From positions 1-41,478 of the forward strand of contig CACLEZ010000012.1 in NCBI GenBank assembly GCA_902606175.1: DNA of 41,478 nucleotides, read 5' to 3'. Origin of the DNA: an uncultured SAR86 cluster bacterium (GTDB taxonomy: Bacteria > Pseudomonadota > Gammaproteobacteria > Magnimaribacterales > Magnimaribacteraceae). The translations under genes were made by a program, and so were the position numbers. The notes below the pieces were generated by a model that was not told the DNA's origin, did not search any database, and was given only the letters and a program-made list of their open reading frames with translations. Positions 41,012 through 41,478 of this stretch are shown here, one piece after another (within the stretch, counting starts at the first letter, position 1; each line of letters begins with the position of its first letter).

Positions 41012-41478
41012 ATGGAATTATTTAAATCTCGTCTTTTGAGTGAAGGCAGTATTTGGCATATCGGGAGTCTTAGCGCTGTCTATTTATCTCAAGGACTTTC
41101 TGGCGGAACTTTATTTGCCCTAACAACCTATCTCGTATCTATCGGTGCCTCTGTAAAAGATATCTCATTGTTATTATCTATAACAATGGTTCCGTGGACA
41201 TTAAAAGTATTTCTTGGACCAATTATTGATTCATTCACTTTGAGTAGATTTGGTAGAAGAAGATTCTGGATATTGATCAGTCAGGTTGCAATGATGTTGG
41301 CTGTCTCACCTTTAGTCTTCATCGAGGTTACGCAAGTTAACTTCATCCTTATAAGTTTATTGACGCTTCATAACGCTTTTGTAGCAATATCAGATATCGC
41401 TATAGATGCTCTTGCTGCTGATAGTTTGCGAAAAGAACAGATGGCAAACGCAAATGGTTTCATGTGGGGTAGTAAGAC
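41012..41478 (+). CDS. MFS transporter, AmpG-like, N-terminal part
   Basis: The gene begins with ATG at 41012 (MELFKSRLLSEGSIWHIGSL) and runs off the window after 155 codons. Visible features are the first membrane segments (AVYLSQGLSGGTLFALTTYLV), a charged RFGRRRFW loop between helices 2 and 3, the typical MFS position, and DIAIDALAADSLRKEQMANANG. The DIAxDALAxD pattern followed by GFMWG resembles AmpG/PAT-family transporters of muropeptides or acetyl-CoA. The substrate cannot be assigned from the fragment. Confidence 0.85.
   Translation, partial: MELFKSRLLSEGSIWHIGSLSAVYLSQGLSGGTLFALTTYLVSIGASVKDISLLLSITMVPWTLKVFLGPIIDSFTLSRFGRRRFWILISQVAMMLAVSPLVFIEVTQVNFILISLLTLHNAFVAISDIAIDALAADSLRKEQMANANGFMWGSK

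Noticed and set aside
1-41478. CRISPR arrays, tRNA or rRNA genes, insertion sequences, phage genes
   Set aside because: Reading both strands, I found no regularly spaced repeats, no cloverleaf with a T-loop consensus in any gap, and no transposase or integrase motifs.

Overview
This window looks like chromosome from a compact, AT-rich gammaproteobacterium, most likely a streamlined marine lineage of the SAR86 type. That placement is inference. It rests on gammaproteobacterial gene neighbourhoods (ubiE-ubiB-hisE-tatABC, miaB-ybeZ-ybeY-ybeX-lnt, zapA-6S RNA-fau, rpmB-rpmG beside coaBC, pepP-ubiH, nnr-tsaE), very short intergenic gaps, many start/stop overlaps (ATGA, TAATG, TAAGTG) and AT-rich codon choice. 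I see no insertion sequence, phage gene, tRNA, rRNA or CRISPR array, and no gene-free stretch over 300 bases.

Layout. Bases 1-2249 hold the tail of dtd, then (minus strand) a TauE/SafE permease and a Tat-exported PLP aminotransferase. Bases 2359-6152 are a minus-strand ubiE-ubiB-hisE-tatA-tatB-tatC block; tatA is only 53 codons. Bases 6185-7953 hold a DUF6279-type lipoprotein, orn and a DUF1820 gene. Bases 8013-14373 are the plus-strand miaB-ybeZ-ybeY-ybeX-lnt cluster, extended by an L,D-transpeptidase lipoprotein and a secreted glutathione peroxidase. rpiA and ilvA follow, divergently transcribed. Bases 16691-17957 are the minus-strand zapB-like/zapA/6S RNA/fau locus, facing pepP-ubiH. Bases 20511-20961 hold rpmB-rpmG, whose promoter overlaps that of the divergent coaBC-serine hydrolase pair. 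rpmE, carrying an unusual acidic pentapeptide-repeat tail, lies opposite priA. Bases 26262-29765 hold a short-chain dehydrogenase, a methyltransferase and two secreted esterases, one with two EF-hand loops.

The most distinctive region is 29771-33088. It holds an Anbu proteasome-like peptidase divergent from a circularly permuted ATP-grasp and an alpha-E protein, a partially understood amidoligase/peptidase system predicted to make and break a peptide-like product. The Anbu gene is split by a one-base frameshift in an A6 run, which separates the catalytic N-terminus from the rest. The transglutaminase often associated with the system is not in the window.

Bases 33090-38889 look like one six-gene minus-strand operon: nnr, tsaE, a secreted metallophosphoesterase, a Gfo/Idh oxidoreductase, an aldo/keto reductase and a TauD-like dioxygenase. 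The last three suggest an undefined small-molecule catabolic or modification route attached to housekeeping genes. The window ends with a DUF7064-like protein, a luciferase-like flavin oxidoreductase and the start of an AmpG-like MFS transporter, all on the plus strand.
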